The translations under genes and the position numbers were made by a program. The notes under the pieces are model-generated. The model searched no databases, had not been told where the DNA came from, and saw only the letters and a program-made list of their open reading frames with translations. This document shows, piece after piece, positions 9,140 to 16,655 of a DNA stretch of 39,837 nt. Every line of letters starts with the position of its first letter. Positions within the stretch are counted from its first letter, which is position 1. The DNA is from Acidimicrobiia bacterium (GTDB lineage Bacteria > Actinomycetota > Acidimicrobiia > IMCC26256 > Chersky-534): positions 1 to 39,837 of the forward strand of contig JADGOM010000027.1 in assembly GCA_017882925.1 (NCBI GenBank). The letters are read 5' to 3'.

Positions 9140-9712
9140 TCAGAACGCGGCCCCTCCGGTACCGGCGTTCGGCTTGCTCGTGCTGGGGGTCTTGGGGGTC
9201 GAGCCGGGGGTCTTCGGGGTCGAAGCAGAGCTCGCCTTCGCCGTCACCATCGTGTACCACTTGCCCCACTTGTCGGTCACGTTTCCCTTCACCTGACCGG
9301 GTGCCTTGTCCTTGGCGAACCAGTAGAGCGGCTTGCCCGCGTAGGTGATCTGCAGGGCGCCGCCGGCGGCGGGTGTGGTTCCCAGCTTCGATGCGTCCAC
9401 GCCGGGTCCGGCGGTCGGCGACGTGACCCCTTGGGGCAACAGGACCGGCGGCCAGACCTTCAAGCACGCGGCCGTACACGCCTTCTTGCTCGGCTTCAAC
9501 GCGTAGACGGTGGTGCCGCTCACGAGAATCGTGCCATGCTTCGGGGTCGTCGCCGTCGAGACGACGCTCGCGGTGGTCGGGCTGGTCGCAGCCGCGGCGA
9601 TGCTCGGGGCGAGCGCCAGTGCGGACAGCCCGCCAACGGCCAAGGCAACTCCAGCGATGCGCCCGAGTGAAGTTCGCCAACTCGATCCTCGCTGTCCACC
9701 GGTTCGCTTCAT
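9140..9712 (-). CDS. secreted protein with Yx(FWY)xxD-type repeats
   Basis: The 190-residue exported protein has an Arg-rich N-terminus and hydrophobic signal (about residues 1-42, ending in Ala-rich sequence). Two copies of the secreted-repeat family unit follow: a degenerate one with VYALKPSKKACTAACLKVWPPVL, where the aromatic and Asp positions are lost but a CxxxC and WPP remain, and a good one with LYWFAKDKAPGQ. The C-terminus is a low-complexity Thr/Pro/Ser/Lys tail (about 158-190). There is no lipobox Cys at the signal end. The ATG at 9712 is supported by GAGGAGG eight bases upstream. It is the first gene of an operon read from an ECF-type promoter at 9776-9751. Confidence 0.88.
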   Translation of the reverse strand: MKRTGGQRGSSWRTSLGRIAGVALAVGGLSALALAPSIAAAATSPTTASVVSTATTPKHGTILVSGTTVYALKPSKKACTAACLKVWPPVLLPQGVTSPTAGPGVDASKLGTTPAAGGALQITYAGKPLYWFAKDKAPGQVKGNVTDKWGKWYTMVTAKASSASTPKTPGSTPKTPSTSKPNAGTGGAAF

Positions 9713-9750
9713 GTCGTGAGCCTCCTCGTTGACGCGGGGTTTAGGGGACG

Positions 9751-9776
9751 TACGGAGAATGGCGCCGAACGGATTG
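9751..9776 (-). promoter_or_regulatory. ECF-sigma promoter of the secreted protein / desaturase / doxX operon
   Basis: On the - strand CAATCC (9776-9771) is followed by 16 bases and CGTA (9754-9751). The divergent promoter of the sigma gene has the same two hexa/tetramers and the same spacing. The pattern resembles the promoters reported for mycobacterial SigK (CCATCC with a CGA-type -10). The predicted start near 9744 gives a leader of about 30 bases containing the GAGGAGG ribosome binding site. Confidence 0.75.
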
Positions 9777-9988
9777 CATCGAGAATTCGTCGATCTGAGA
9801 TCTCGTCGAGAAGCCGGGCCCGGACTCCGGCCGCAGGAGCGACGGTCCCAACGCCTCCCGAACCGAACGCGGCAGCGTCGAGCGCGAGAAGCGGCGTGCG
9901 CATAGATGTCTTCCTCGGGGCCCGAAGGTCGGGTACCTCGGTTCTACGGTCCGGCGCGCCGGAGGGATTGCACGGTCGAGATGGGATC

Positions 9989-10014
9989 CAATCCCCGAGT
10001 GGGGCGAGGACGTA
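9989..10014 (+). promoter_or_regulatory. ECF-sigma promoter of the sigma/anti-sigma operon (autoregulatory)
   Basis: CAATCC (9989-9994), 16 bases, then CGTA (10011-10014). This is identical in both elements and spacing to the promoter of the divergent operon. The ATG of the sigma gene lies eight bases after CGTA, so the transcript is probably leaderless. Identity of the two sites argues that this sigma factor reads its own promoter and that of the divergent genes. Confidence 0.75.
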
Positions 10015-10022
10015 GTACTGGC

Positions 10023-10583
10023 ATGTGGTCGGTGTCGGATGATGCGCTGGTTGCCGGTCTCGCCGCGGGCGACGAGGATGCGGCGTCGGCATTCGTGCAG
10101 CGTTTCCAGCGTCGGGTCTACGGCCTCGCCCGCACGATCGTCGTGGACGACCGCGCCGCGGAGGACGTCGCCCAGGAGGCCTTCGTGCGGGCCTGGCGTC
10201 ACGCGGATGCCTTTGACCACCGGCGCGGAAGCGTGGTCGGCTGGCTGCTCACGATCACCCGCAACCTCGCCATCGACGCGGTCCGGATCCGGCGCCCCCT
10301 GGCATTCGACCCTGCCGTCCTCGTCGGCCTCGACCAGCCGTCCGGGGAACGCGAGCCCCACGAACTCGTCCAGCTGGGCGTCGACACCGAGCGGCTGCGC
10401 GCCGCGCTCGCCCAGCTCCCCGAGGAACAGTGTCGAGCCATCGTGCTCTCGGGCCTGCTCGGTTACACGGCACGCGAGGTCGGGGAAGCCGAGCACATCC
10501 CACTGGGCACGGCGAAGACGCGCATCCGTGCTGCGTTGATTCGGCTACGCGCCGCGCTGGTGAGTGAGGAGACCACCGAATGA
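10023..10583 (+). CDS. ECF sigma factor, SigK-like
   Basis: The 186-residue protein contains sigma-70 region 2 (about residues 20-90, with AEDVAQEAFVRAWR and WLLTITRNLAIDAVR) and region 4 (about 128-180, LPEEQCRAIVLSGLLGYTAREVGE followed by IPLGTAKTRIRAAL), and nothing else. That is the layout of an extracytoplasmic-function sigma factor. The ATG at 10023 is preferred over the in-frame ATG at 9981, because the predicted promoter (9989-10014) lies between them. The last four bases overlap the anti-sigma gene (ATGA). The shared CAATCC-N16-CGTA promoter and the RskA-like partner suggest the SigK/SigL group; the group is inferred. Confidence 0.93.
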   Translation: MWSVSDDALVAGLAAGDEDAASAFVQRFQRRVYGLARTIVVDDRAAEDVAQEAFVRAWRHADAFDHRRGSVVGWLLTITRNLAIDAVRIRRPLAFDPAVLVGLDQPSGEREPHELVQLGVDTERLRAALAQLPEEQCRAIVLSGLLGYTAREVGEAEHIPLGTAKTRIRAALIRLRAALVSEETTE

Positions 10584-11254
10584 GCATCTTCAGTTGCCGC
10601 GAAGTACGAGAGTTGGCGCCCGAGCTGGCGCTCGGGCTGCTCGGCGGCACCGAGCGAGCCGAAGCGATCATGCATGTCGACGAGTGCGCGCGCTGCCAGG
10701 CGCTCGTGCTCGAACTCACCGAGACGGCCGACGCGCTGCCCCTCCTCGCGCCCGAGCTCGAACCGCCCGCAGGCTTCGAGCACCGAGTGCTGTCCCAGAT
10801 CCACTCGAGGCGCCGCTGGAACCGTCGCCGCTTCGTTCCAACCATGGCGGCGGTGGCGGCGGTGGCGGCGGTGGCGATCCTCTCTGTCACCGCCGTGCAC
10901 GTCGTCGAGGCAAACAACTCGTCGTCCACCGTGCCTCGCTCCGCCGCGGCACGTGCACCGGTCGCAGTGGAGATGCGCGACACCGTCGCCGGCGTCTCCG
11001 CCGGTTGGGCATACGTCACCGGGGGGCACTCGGTGGCAGTGACTGTCGACTACGGCGTGTCCAGCGGGCGTTACCACGTGCAACTCACCCGGGCCGATGG
11101 CGGTGCCCAATCGCTGGGAACGATGACAGTCAACGGCAACCGTGGGTCGTGGACCGGTCGCAGTGCCCGGACCATCACGCGCGGCTCGACGCTCGCGTTG
11201 GTCGACGCTGCGGGTCGAGCGGTATGTCACGGCACCGTCACCACCGGCGCGTGA
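10580..11254 (+). CDS. zinc-binding membrane anti-sigma factor, RskA-like
   Basis: The 224-residue protein has an N-terminal anti-sigma zinc-finger domain with H32-x3-C36-x2-C39, one membrane helix (about 87-108, including an AAVAAVAAV stretch encoded by three 9-bp DNA repeats), and an extracytoplasmic domain of about 115 residues. It would hold the sigma factor at the membrane until regulated proteolysis releases it; that mechanism is known for the family and inferred here. It overlaps the sigma gene by four bases, so the two are made together. The exposed domain resembles the RskA C-terminal region (GWAYVTGG, SLGTMTVNGNRGSWTG). Confidence 0.9.
   Translation: MSIFSCREVRELAPELALGLLGGTERAEAIMHVDECARCQALVLELTETADALPLLAPELEPPAGFEHRVLSQIHSRRRWNRRRFVPTMAAVAAVAAVAILSVTAVHVVEANNSSSTVPRSAAARAPVAVEMRDTVAGVSAGWAYVTGGHSVAVTVDYGVSSGRYHVQLTRADGGAQSLGTMTVNGNRGSWTGRSARTITRGSTLALVDAAGRAVCHGTVTTGA
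10846..10872 (+). repeat. three tandem 9-bp repeats (GGCGGCGGT) inside the anti-sigma gene
   Basis: Three exact in-frame copies encode the AAV repeats of the membrane helix. Slippage would change the helix length by three residues without breaking the frame. Confidence 0.8.
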
Positions 11255-11327
11255 AGCCTCGGTCTTGTGGCGTGAGTGCCGTGACCGGGAACGTTCGAGG
11301 GTCGCGTCCGGCGCTTGGTGGCCCGGG

Positions 11328-11828
11328 TTAGACGGGCATGACGACCGGCGGCGGCACGGGACCCGGCAACGCCGGGCCTGGCTCCGGAGTCAGCTCGGCC
11401 AGGAACGCGGTGCGCTCGGCGGCGAAGGCCCGGACGCCCTCGTCGACCTCGGCCGCGAAGCGGTCGACCGAGATGAACAGCGCCATCTGCCCGTGGCGGA
11501 GCGCGTCGAGGATCTCGCCGTCGTCCCGGCAGGCCCAGACCCGGTCGCCGTCGGTGACGACCCGCAGGCCGGCGAGGTCGTCGCCCGCCTCGACCAGGTG
11601 ATGGAGGGCCCGGCGCACCTTCGCGGTGCTGAGCCCGGCGTCGAGGAGGGACGCGATCACCCGGAGCGCGACGAGGTCACGGAACGAGTAGCGGGGCGGG
11701 TCGCCCGCGGGGACGACCAGGCCGACGCGCGACCAGTAGGCGAGCTGGGATGGGGTGCAGACACCGAGCCGGGCGGCCTGGAGCGGGCCGTACGACAGGT
11801 CGATCCGCGTGAGGTCGATCTCGGTCAC
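11328..11828 (-). CDS. MerR-family transcriptional regulator
   Basis: The 166-residue protein has an N-terminal MerR winged-helix domain (about residues 15-75). It includes the typical YWSRVGLVVPAGDPPRYSFRDLVALRVI segment and LLDAGLSTAKVRRALHHL, and is followed by a C-terminal region without the Cys ligands of metal-sensing MerR proteins. The effector is unknown. The GTG at 11828 is chosen because it begins the conserved part and lies 13 bases after the DUF3040 stop; the same frame continues upstream inside the DUF3040 gene. It ends in a Pro-rich tail. It converges on the anti-sigma gene across 73 bases in which I see nothing notable. Confidence 0.85.
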   Translation of the reverse strand: MTEIDLTRIDLSYGPLQAARLGVCTPSQLAYWSRVGLVVPAGDPPRYSFRDLVALRVIASLLDAGLSTAKVRRALHHLVEAGDDLAGLRVVTDGDRVWACRDDGEILDALRHGQMALFISVDRFAAEVDEGVRAFAAERTAFLAELTPEPGPALPGPVPPPVVMPV

Positions 11829-11841
11829 GAGCAGCCGCGAT

Positions 11842-12219
11842 TCAGGTGTCGTCGCGGTGCCACCGCTCGCGGAACCGCTTGCCGAAGTCACCGAAGGCTC
11901 CTCCGAGGCTCCCCGAGCGCAGCGACTGGGTGATGCTGTCCATACCCGCCTTGCCCATCTTGCGCACGTTGCGCTCGATGATCAGGAGACACGCGAGCAT
12001 CGCCAGGAAGCCGACGGCGCCGAGCCACACCGACCGGGTGAAGGTGATGAGCATCCAGGCCAGGCCGGCGATCACCCCGACGAAGGCCCACCGGATGGTC
12101 CGCGCCGCGTGGCGGTAGATGGTGGTCTGCGCGACCTGTTCGGCCAGTGCGGGATCGGTGGCCGTGAGGTTGGCCTCGATCTCCTGCAGGATGCGCTGTT
12201 CGTCCTCGGAAAGCGGCAT
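11842..12219 (-). CDS. DUF3040 membrane protein
   Basis: The 125-residue protein starts MPLSEDEQRILQEIEANL, the hallmark N-terminus of the actinobacterial DUF3040 family, and has two adjacent membrane helices (about residues 43-60 and 64-81). A basic, Gly/Phe-containing cytoplasmic tail (FGDFGKRFRERW) follows. The function of the family is unknown. The ATG at 12219 starts the family motif exactly. The MerR-family gene follows 13 bases downstream, so both are likely on one transcript. Confidence 0.9.
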   Translation of the reverse strand: MPLSEDEQRILQEIEANLTATDPALAEQVAQTTIYRHAARTIRWAFVGVIAGLAWMLITFTRSVWLGAVGFLAMLACLLIIERNVRKMGKAGMDSITQSLRSGSLGGAFGDFGKRFRERWHRDDT

Positions 12220-12315
12220 CACATTTCTCTCATGGCTGGGCGACCCCGGCATTCTCGCGCGGACCGGGAGCCTGCTCAACGCGGGGCGACCGCTCGGACT
12301 CTCGCTGCAATTGGG

Positions 12316-13389
12316 TCATTCGGCGCTGGGCCCCCTGGACCTGAGCGGAATCGGCGTGCCGCCTCCGGACGCCGAACGATAGGCCGCATCCACCACCAGG
12401 TGTGCCGCGAGGGCGGCGTCGACGTCCGGCCATCCCCGGGCGGCGGGCCCGTCGGCGGCGAGGGCGTCGAGAAACGCCTTGCTGGGCTCCGCGTACTGCG
12501 CGATCGGCTTGGCGAACTCGGCCAGGCCCGCGAACCGGTCGATCCACGGCGGCGCCTCGGCCTCGAAGAGCTCGACGCCGTCGTCGGTCTCGACGTGCAG
12601 GGGCCCGAGGTAGTCGTCCTCGGTCCAGAGCATGGCCCGCTCGCAGAAGATCTCGAGCCGCCGGCTGGAGCCCCGGCTGAGGATCTGGTGCCACACGCTG
12701 GCGATGGTCGCGGTCGTGCCGTCGGCGTAGCCGAGGGTGACCAGCGCCTGGTCCTCGATGCCCTCGTGACCGAACTGGGAGGACGTCCGGGCCGACACGT
12801 CGACCGGGTCACCCAGGATCGCGGCCAACAACGCGACGTCGTGGATCGAGTGCTCGATGAACGTTCCGCCGCCCGCCTTGGCGACGTCGCCCCGCCAGCT
12901 CGAGCCGTACATCCCCTGGATCGGGAAGTACTGGTCGTCGCGCAGGATCGTCGTGAGGACCCGGCCGAAGCGCCCGGACCGCACGAGCCCGGCCGCAGTG
13001 CGGAACACCGGCGCGTAGGCCAGCACGAGCCCCACCTGGTGCGGCACCCGGCGCAACGCGGCGGCGACCCGCTCGCTCGCGGCGAGATCCGGGGCAAGGG
13101 GCTTCTCGCAGAAGATCGGCAGCCCGCGGTCGGCCGCGGCCTCCACCGCGTCGGCGTGGGCGGCGGTCCAGGTGCAGATCCAGACGACGTCGACCGCGTC
13201 GAGCAGCGCATCGAGCGTGGTCGCCGGGGTGGCGCCGTGCGGGACCGCCAGCGCGGCGGCCCGGGCCGGATCGGTGTCGAACGTCGCCGTCACCCGTGCG
13301 TCGACGAGGCCGCCGTCGACGAGCCGCTCCAAGGCGGCACCGTGCACCATCCCGATGTGCCCACAGCCGACGATTCCTATGCGCATCAT
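12316..13389 (-). CDS. Gfo/Idh/MocA family NAD(P)-dependent oxidoreductase
   Basis: The 357-residue protein has an N-terminal Rossmann fold with GCGHIG (8-13) for NAD(P) binding and the family's catalytic E95-K96-P97 (FCEKPLAPD), followed by the GFO_IDH_MocA C-terminal alpha/beta domain with GGTFIEHSIHDVALL. Members act on sugars, inositol and related polyols; the substrate here is unknown. The ATG at 13389 overlaps the DNA polymerase IV stop (ATGA). It is the last gene of a four-gene operon whose members look functionally unrelated. Confidence 0.9.
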   Translation of the reverse strand: MMRIGIVGCGHIGMVHGAALERLVDGGLVDARVTATFDTDPARAAALAVPHGATPATTLDALLDAVDVVWICTWTAAHADAVEAAADRGLPIFCEKPLAPDLAASERVAAALRRVPHQVGLVLAYAPVFRTAAGLVRSGRFGRVLTTILRDDQYFPIQGMYGSSWRGDVAKAGGGTFIEHSIHDVALLAAILGDPVDVSARTSSQFGHEGIEDQALVTLGYADGTTATIASVWHQILSRGSSRRLEIFCERAMLWTEDDYLGPLHVETDDGVELFEAEAPPWIDRFAGLAEFAKPIAQYAEPSKAFLDALAADGPAARGWPDVDAALAAHLVVDAAYRSASGGGTPIPLRSRGPSAE

Positions 13390-14768
13390 CGGGCCGCACC
13401 CTCCGTCGGGGCGTCGGGGCCCGGGCTCTCGTCGTCGGGACCCCAGTTGCTGCCGCGCCGGTCGACCCGCACGCCGCGCTCGGTCGCGTCGGCCGCGCGG
13501 CCGACGGCCTCGGTGCCGAACCGGGCGCGCACCGCGTCGATGGTGAGCTCCAACGCGCGCGTGGCCTCCGGATCGACGGCGGCGCGCGCGGGTTGGGCCG
13601 GGCGCGGGCCCTCATCGGCTCGGGCCCCGCCCGCCGGGGCCTCGACGAGCGAGTCGAGCGTGAGCTGTTGCGGACCGGGAGCCTCGAAGCCGCTCACCGA
13701 GACGCCCAGGAGGCGCAGCCCGGGATCGATGTCGACCCGGTCGAGCAGGGCCACCGCGGTGGCCGCGATGTCGGCGCCGAGGTCGGTGGGGTGCATCAGG
13801 GTGTGGGCGCGGGTGATGAGCCGGAAGTCGCCGTACTTCGCCTTCACGTGCACCGTGCGCGCGCTCCGCCCACTCGTCCGCAGGCGGCTGCCCACGAGGT
13901 CGGCCATCCGCCGCAGCTCGCGGGTGAGGCGCTCGCGGTCGCGCACGTCGGAGGCGAACGTCTCCTCGTGCCCCACCGACTTCACCGCGCGATTCGGCTC
14001 GACCGGCCGGGCGTCGTCGTTGCGGGCCAGCGCCGCGAGATGGCGGCCGTGCGCCGAGCCCAGGGCCCCCTCGAGCACGCTGACCGGGACGCGGGCCAGA
14101 TCGCCGACCGTCACCACGCCGAGCCGTTCGAGCCGCCGGTGGGTCGCGGGCCCAACGCCCCAGAGCCGCTGGACCGGCAGCGGGTGCAGGAACGCGAGCT
14201 CCTCCCCCCGCGCGACGACGAGCAGGCCGTCGGGCTTGGCGAGGTCGCTGGCGAGCTTCGCGAGCAGCTTCGTGGGGGCGAGGCCCACCGAGATCACGAG
14301 CCCGGTCTCCGCGAGCACCCGGGCCCGGATGCCGGCCGCGATCGCGGCGCCGTCGCCCGTGCGCCGGAGCGCGCCGGTGACGTCGAGGAACGCCTCGTCG
14401 AGCGAGATCGGCTCCACGAGCGGAGTGACGTCGTGCAGGATCGCCATGACGGCCGCGCTGCGATCCTGGTACGCGTCGAAGCGGGGCGCGACGAACACGG
14501 CGTCGGGGCAGAGCCGGCGCGCGTGCGCGGTGGGCATGGCGGAGTAGATGCCGAACGCGCGGGCCTCGTAGCTCGACGCCGCGACCACGCCGCGTCCCCC
14601 GAGCCCCGCGACCACCACCGGCCGGCCCCGCAGCGCCGGGTCGTCGAGCTGCTCGACCGAGGCGTAGAACGCGTCGAGGTCGACGTGGAGCACGGTGCGC
14701 TCGGAACCGTCGCGCACGGGCGGATCGGTGGAGGGTGGCGACACGCCGGCGGCCGCGGCGGCCTTCAC
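13386..14768 (-). CDS. dinB: DNA polymerase IV (Y-family translesion polymerase)
   Basis: The 460-residue protein is a full-length Y-family polymerase able to copy past damaged bases with low fidelity. Catalytic metal ligands are visible in HVDLDAFYASVE (D30) and SLDEAFLD (D124, E125), and Tyr35 is at the usual sugar-discriminating position. The helix-hairpin-helix segment (LWGVGPATHRRLERLGV) and little-finger domain follow. The C-terminal 80 residues are an extra low-complexity and charged tail. No clear beta-clamp-binding pentapeptide stands out; QQLTLDSL (about residue 370) is a candidate. The GTG at 14768 overlaps the NUDIX stop (GTGA). Confidence 0.94.
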   Translation of the reverse strand: MKAAAAAGVSPPSTDPPVRDGSERTVLHVDLDAFYASVEQLDDPALRGRPVVVAGLGGRGVVAASSYEARAFGIYSAMPTAHARRLCPDAVFVAPRFDAYQDRSAAVMAILHDVTPLVEPISLDEAFLDVTGALRRTGDGAAIAAGIRARVLAETGLVISVGLAPTKLLAKLASDLAKPDGLLVVARGEELAFLHPLPVQRLWGVGPATHRRLERLGVVTVGDLARVPVSVLEGALGSAHGRHLAALARNDDARPVEPNRAVKSVGHEETFASDVRDRERLTRELRRMADLVGSRLRTSGRSARTVHVKAKYGDFRLITRAHTLMHPTDLGADIAATAVALLDRVDIDPGLRLLGVSVSGFEAPGPQQLTLDSLVEAPAGGARADEGPRPAQPARAAVDPEATRALELTIDAVRARFGTEAVGRAADATERGVRVDRRGSNWGPDDESPGPDAPTEGAAR

Positions 14769-15280
14769 GGGTGCTGCACCCGCTCGACGCGCAGCTCGGT
14801 GGGCTCGGTGCCGCGCACGGAGAAGTGGAAGCCGCGCGGCGCCTCGTGGTTCCAGCGGTGCTCGATCCACTCGGCCAACGGCTCGCGCACCCACGGCGGG
14901 CAGTCGAGCAGGAGCGCGGCGCATTCGAGCGACGGCACGAAGGCGGCGGCGACCACGATGCCGTCGGGATCCTCGAGCCGGAGCGCGCCCTCGAAACTGA
15001 CCGCGCGGTACACCTCGCAGTGCATGATCCAGCCGAGGTCGGGCGCGACCGCGCGCACCTCGTAGACCGGGCCCTCCCACTCGCGCACGACCAGCCCGGT
15101 CTCCTCCTCGACCTCGCGGGTGAGCCCCGCGATCACCGAGGCGTCGGTGGTGTCGATCACCCCGCCGGGCGGGCTCCAGTCGAGCGATCCCCCGCGCCGG
15201 CGGTTCTGGACCAGGAGCAGGCCGGCGTCGGTTTCGACGAGCCCTCCCGCGACCGTCCACTCCCGCGTGGGCGCGTCCAC
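14765..15280 (-). CDS. NUDIX hydrolase
   Basis: The 171-residue protein contains a NUDIX fold that hydrolyses a nucleoside-diphosphate-linked substrate. The NUDIX box ends in a perfect TREVEEETGLV, with the preceding GGVIDTTDASV in the expected place. The first half is one residue longer than the consensus and lacks the conserved Glu of GX5E, having Asp or Ala instead. The substrate is unknown; being encoded next to a translesion polymerase makes nucleotide-pool cleaning one option, not more. The GTG at 15280 lies one base after the mannosyltransferase stop, and the stop overlaps dinB. Confidence 0.88.
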   Translation of the reverse strand: MDAPTREWTVAGGLVETDAGLLLVQNRRRGGSLDWSPPGGVIDTTDASVIAGLTREVEEETGLVVREWEGPVYEVRAVAPDLGWIMHCEVYRAVSFEGALRLEDPDGIVVAAAFVPSLECAALLLDCPPWVREPLAEWIEHRWNHEAPRGFHFSVRGTEPTELRVERVQHP

Positions 15281-15281
15281 G

Positions 15282-16034
15282 TCAGGTCCCCCCGGTCACC
15301 ACGGGGGCACGGCGCCGGAACCGCGACGGCAGGTCGCGCACCGCCCACCAGGTGACGAGCAGGAGCGCCTCGACGACGATGAGGCTCGACATCTTGCTGG
15401 TGCCGAGGACGCGGTCCTTGAACTCGATCGGGATCTCCACCAGCCGGCCGCCGTCGCGCTGCACCGCGTAGGCCATCTCGATCTGGAAGCCGTAGCCGTC
15501 GGCCCGCACCCGGTCGAGGTCGATCTTCCCGAGCGCGCTGTTGGAGTAGGCGCGGAACCCCGCGGTGGCGTCGTGCACCTGGAGGCCGAGCATCGTGCGG
15601 GCGTAGAGGTTGCCGACCTTGGAGATCGCGAGCCGCGCGCGCGACCACTCCGGGGTGCGGCCACCCGGCACGTAGCGCGAGCCGATGACGAGATCGGCGC
15701 GGCCGTCACTGAGCGGCGCGAGCAGGTCGGGCAGCACCGCCGGGTCGTGGGAGAGGTCGGCGTCCATCTCGACCATCGCGTCGTAGCCCTCGGCCAGCCC
15801 CTTGGTGAAGCCGGCGCGGTAGGCGGAGCCCAGCCCCGACTTGGACGCGCGCCGCAGCACCTCGATGTTGCCGAGCTGCGCGCCGAGGGCCTCGGCCGCG
15901 TCGGCCGTGCCGTCGGGGCTGCCGTCGTCGACCACGAGGATGTGGGAGTCGGGGACGGACGCGCGGACCCGGCGCAGCACGTCGTCGATGTTCTCGATCT
16001 CGTTGTAGGTGGGAAGGATGACGAGGCTGCGCAT
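15282..16034 (-). CDS. polyprenol monophosphomannose synthase-like glycosyltransferase (GT2)
   Basis: The 250-residue protein is a family 2 glycosyltransferase of the dolichol-phosphate mannosyltransferase type. It would transfer mannose from GDP-mannose to polyprenyl phosphate for lipoglycan or protein mannosylation at the membrane. It shows LPTYNEIENI at the start, VDDGSPDGT (about 35-43), the DxD-containing MEMDADLSHDP (about 88-98), and the C-terminal FKDRVLGTSKMS block. No N-acyltransferase or membrane domain is fused. The ATG at 16034 has a TAGTGT box nine bases upstream. It is the first gene of the GT2, NUDIX, dinB, oxidoreductase operon. Confidence 0.92.
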   Translation of the reverse strand: MRSLVILPTYNEIENIDDVLRRVRASVPDSHILVVDDGSPDGTADAAEALGAQLGNIEVLRRASKSGLGSAYRAGFTKGLAEGYDAMVEMDADLSHDPAVLPDLLAPLSDGRADLVIGSRYVPGGRTPEWSRARLAISKVGNLYARTMLGLQVHDATAGFRAYSNSALGKIDLDRVRADGYGFQIEMAYAVQRDGGRLVEIPIEFKDRVLGTSKMSSLIVVEALLLVTWWAVRDLPSRFRRRAPVVTGGT

Positions 16035-16166
16035 CGTCCGGCGACACTACCGGCCGCGCGGCCTCCGTCCGGCCCCTTCCCGACCGGTTCCCGCCCCGGC
16101 GGGAGGCGCCAGCGCCGGCGGCGGGCGATGACCGCGCCGGGGAGGCCGACCGGTACCATCGCAGCC
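16035..16166. promoter_or_regulatory. divergent promoter region with two near-leaderless -10 boxes
   Basis: On the - strand TAGTGT (16049-16044) lies nine bases before the mannosyltransferase ATG. On the + strand TACCAT (16154-16159) lies seven bases before the GTG of the next gene. Neither has a ribosome binding site in between, so both transcripts would have little or no leader. No clear -35 elements are seen. Confidence 0.5.
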
Positions 16167-16655
16167 GTGGACGAGCGCCTCCCCGGTACCGAACCCGCAG
16201 CCCCCGGCGTCGAGCCGGCACCCACGCCGGTGCCCTCGGGCGGCGCGCCCGCGGCACGGGAGCGGCCGACCTCCGATCCGGCCCCGATCGGGACCGCGGC
16301 GGTGGCCGGGCCGGGCTCGGCGCTCGACCTCGCACCGCGGGACGATCCCGAGGCCGACGAGATCCCGCTCCCGCCGCCCACGATGCCGTCGACCGCGGCG
16401 ATGATCGGCGCGTTCATCGCGGTGATGCTGGCGGGCGCGTTCGGCGCCACCATCGGCTACGGCCTCGTCGACATCTCGGCCCACGGCAAGGACCCGGGGT
16501 TCTCCGCGGTGATCGGCATGGTCATCGGCGCGGTGATCGGCGCCGGCGGGGTCGCGGTGGTCGCGGTCCTCGTGTTGCGCACGATGGGCGACTGGGCCAA
16601 GCACCCGGCCCGTGGGCCGGATGCGCTGCCCGACCGGCCTAAGCCCCCAGCGTGA
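16167..16655 (+). CDS. hypothetical membrane protein with disordered N-terminus
   Basis: This 162-residue protein has a Pro/Ala-rich, probably disordered N-terminal region of about 75 residues followed by two membrane helices (about 76-100 and 114-138) and a short basic tail. No family is recognised. The helices are Gly/Ala-rich ([46 protein letters not shown]). The GTG at 16167 is chosen over an in-frame ATG at 16129, because TACCAT ends seven bases upstream in the leaderless pattern. Its last 17 bases overlap the convergent deacetylase gene. Confidence 0.7.
   Translation: MDERLPGTEPAAPGVEPAPTPVPSGGAPAARERPTSDPAPIGTAAVAGPGSALDLAPRDDPEADEIPLPPPTMPSTAAMIGAFIAVMLAGAFGATIGYGLVDISAHGKDPGFSAVIGMVIGAVIGAGGVAVVAVLVLRTMGDWAKHPARGPDALPDRPKPPA

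Noticed and set aside
9709-9903. 64-codon - strand frame with a ribosome-binding-like GAGGA and an ATGA overlap with the secreted-protein gene
   Set aside because: About a third of its codons end in A/T, it matches no family, and the ECF promoter for the downstream gene lies inside it, which argues the region is intergenic.
9981-10583. Longer sigma-factor reading from the ATG at 9981
   Set aside because: The predicted promoter (9989-10014) lies downstream of that ATG, so the start at 10023 is the only one on the transcript.
10846-10872. GGCGGCGGT tandem repeats as a CRISPR-like or regulatory array
   Set aside because: Only three short in-frame copies inside a membrane-helix codon run, with no spacers.
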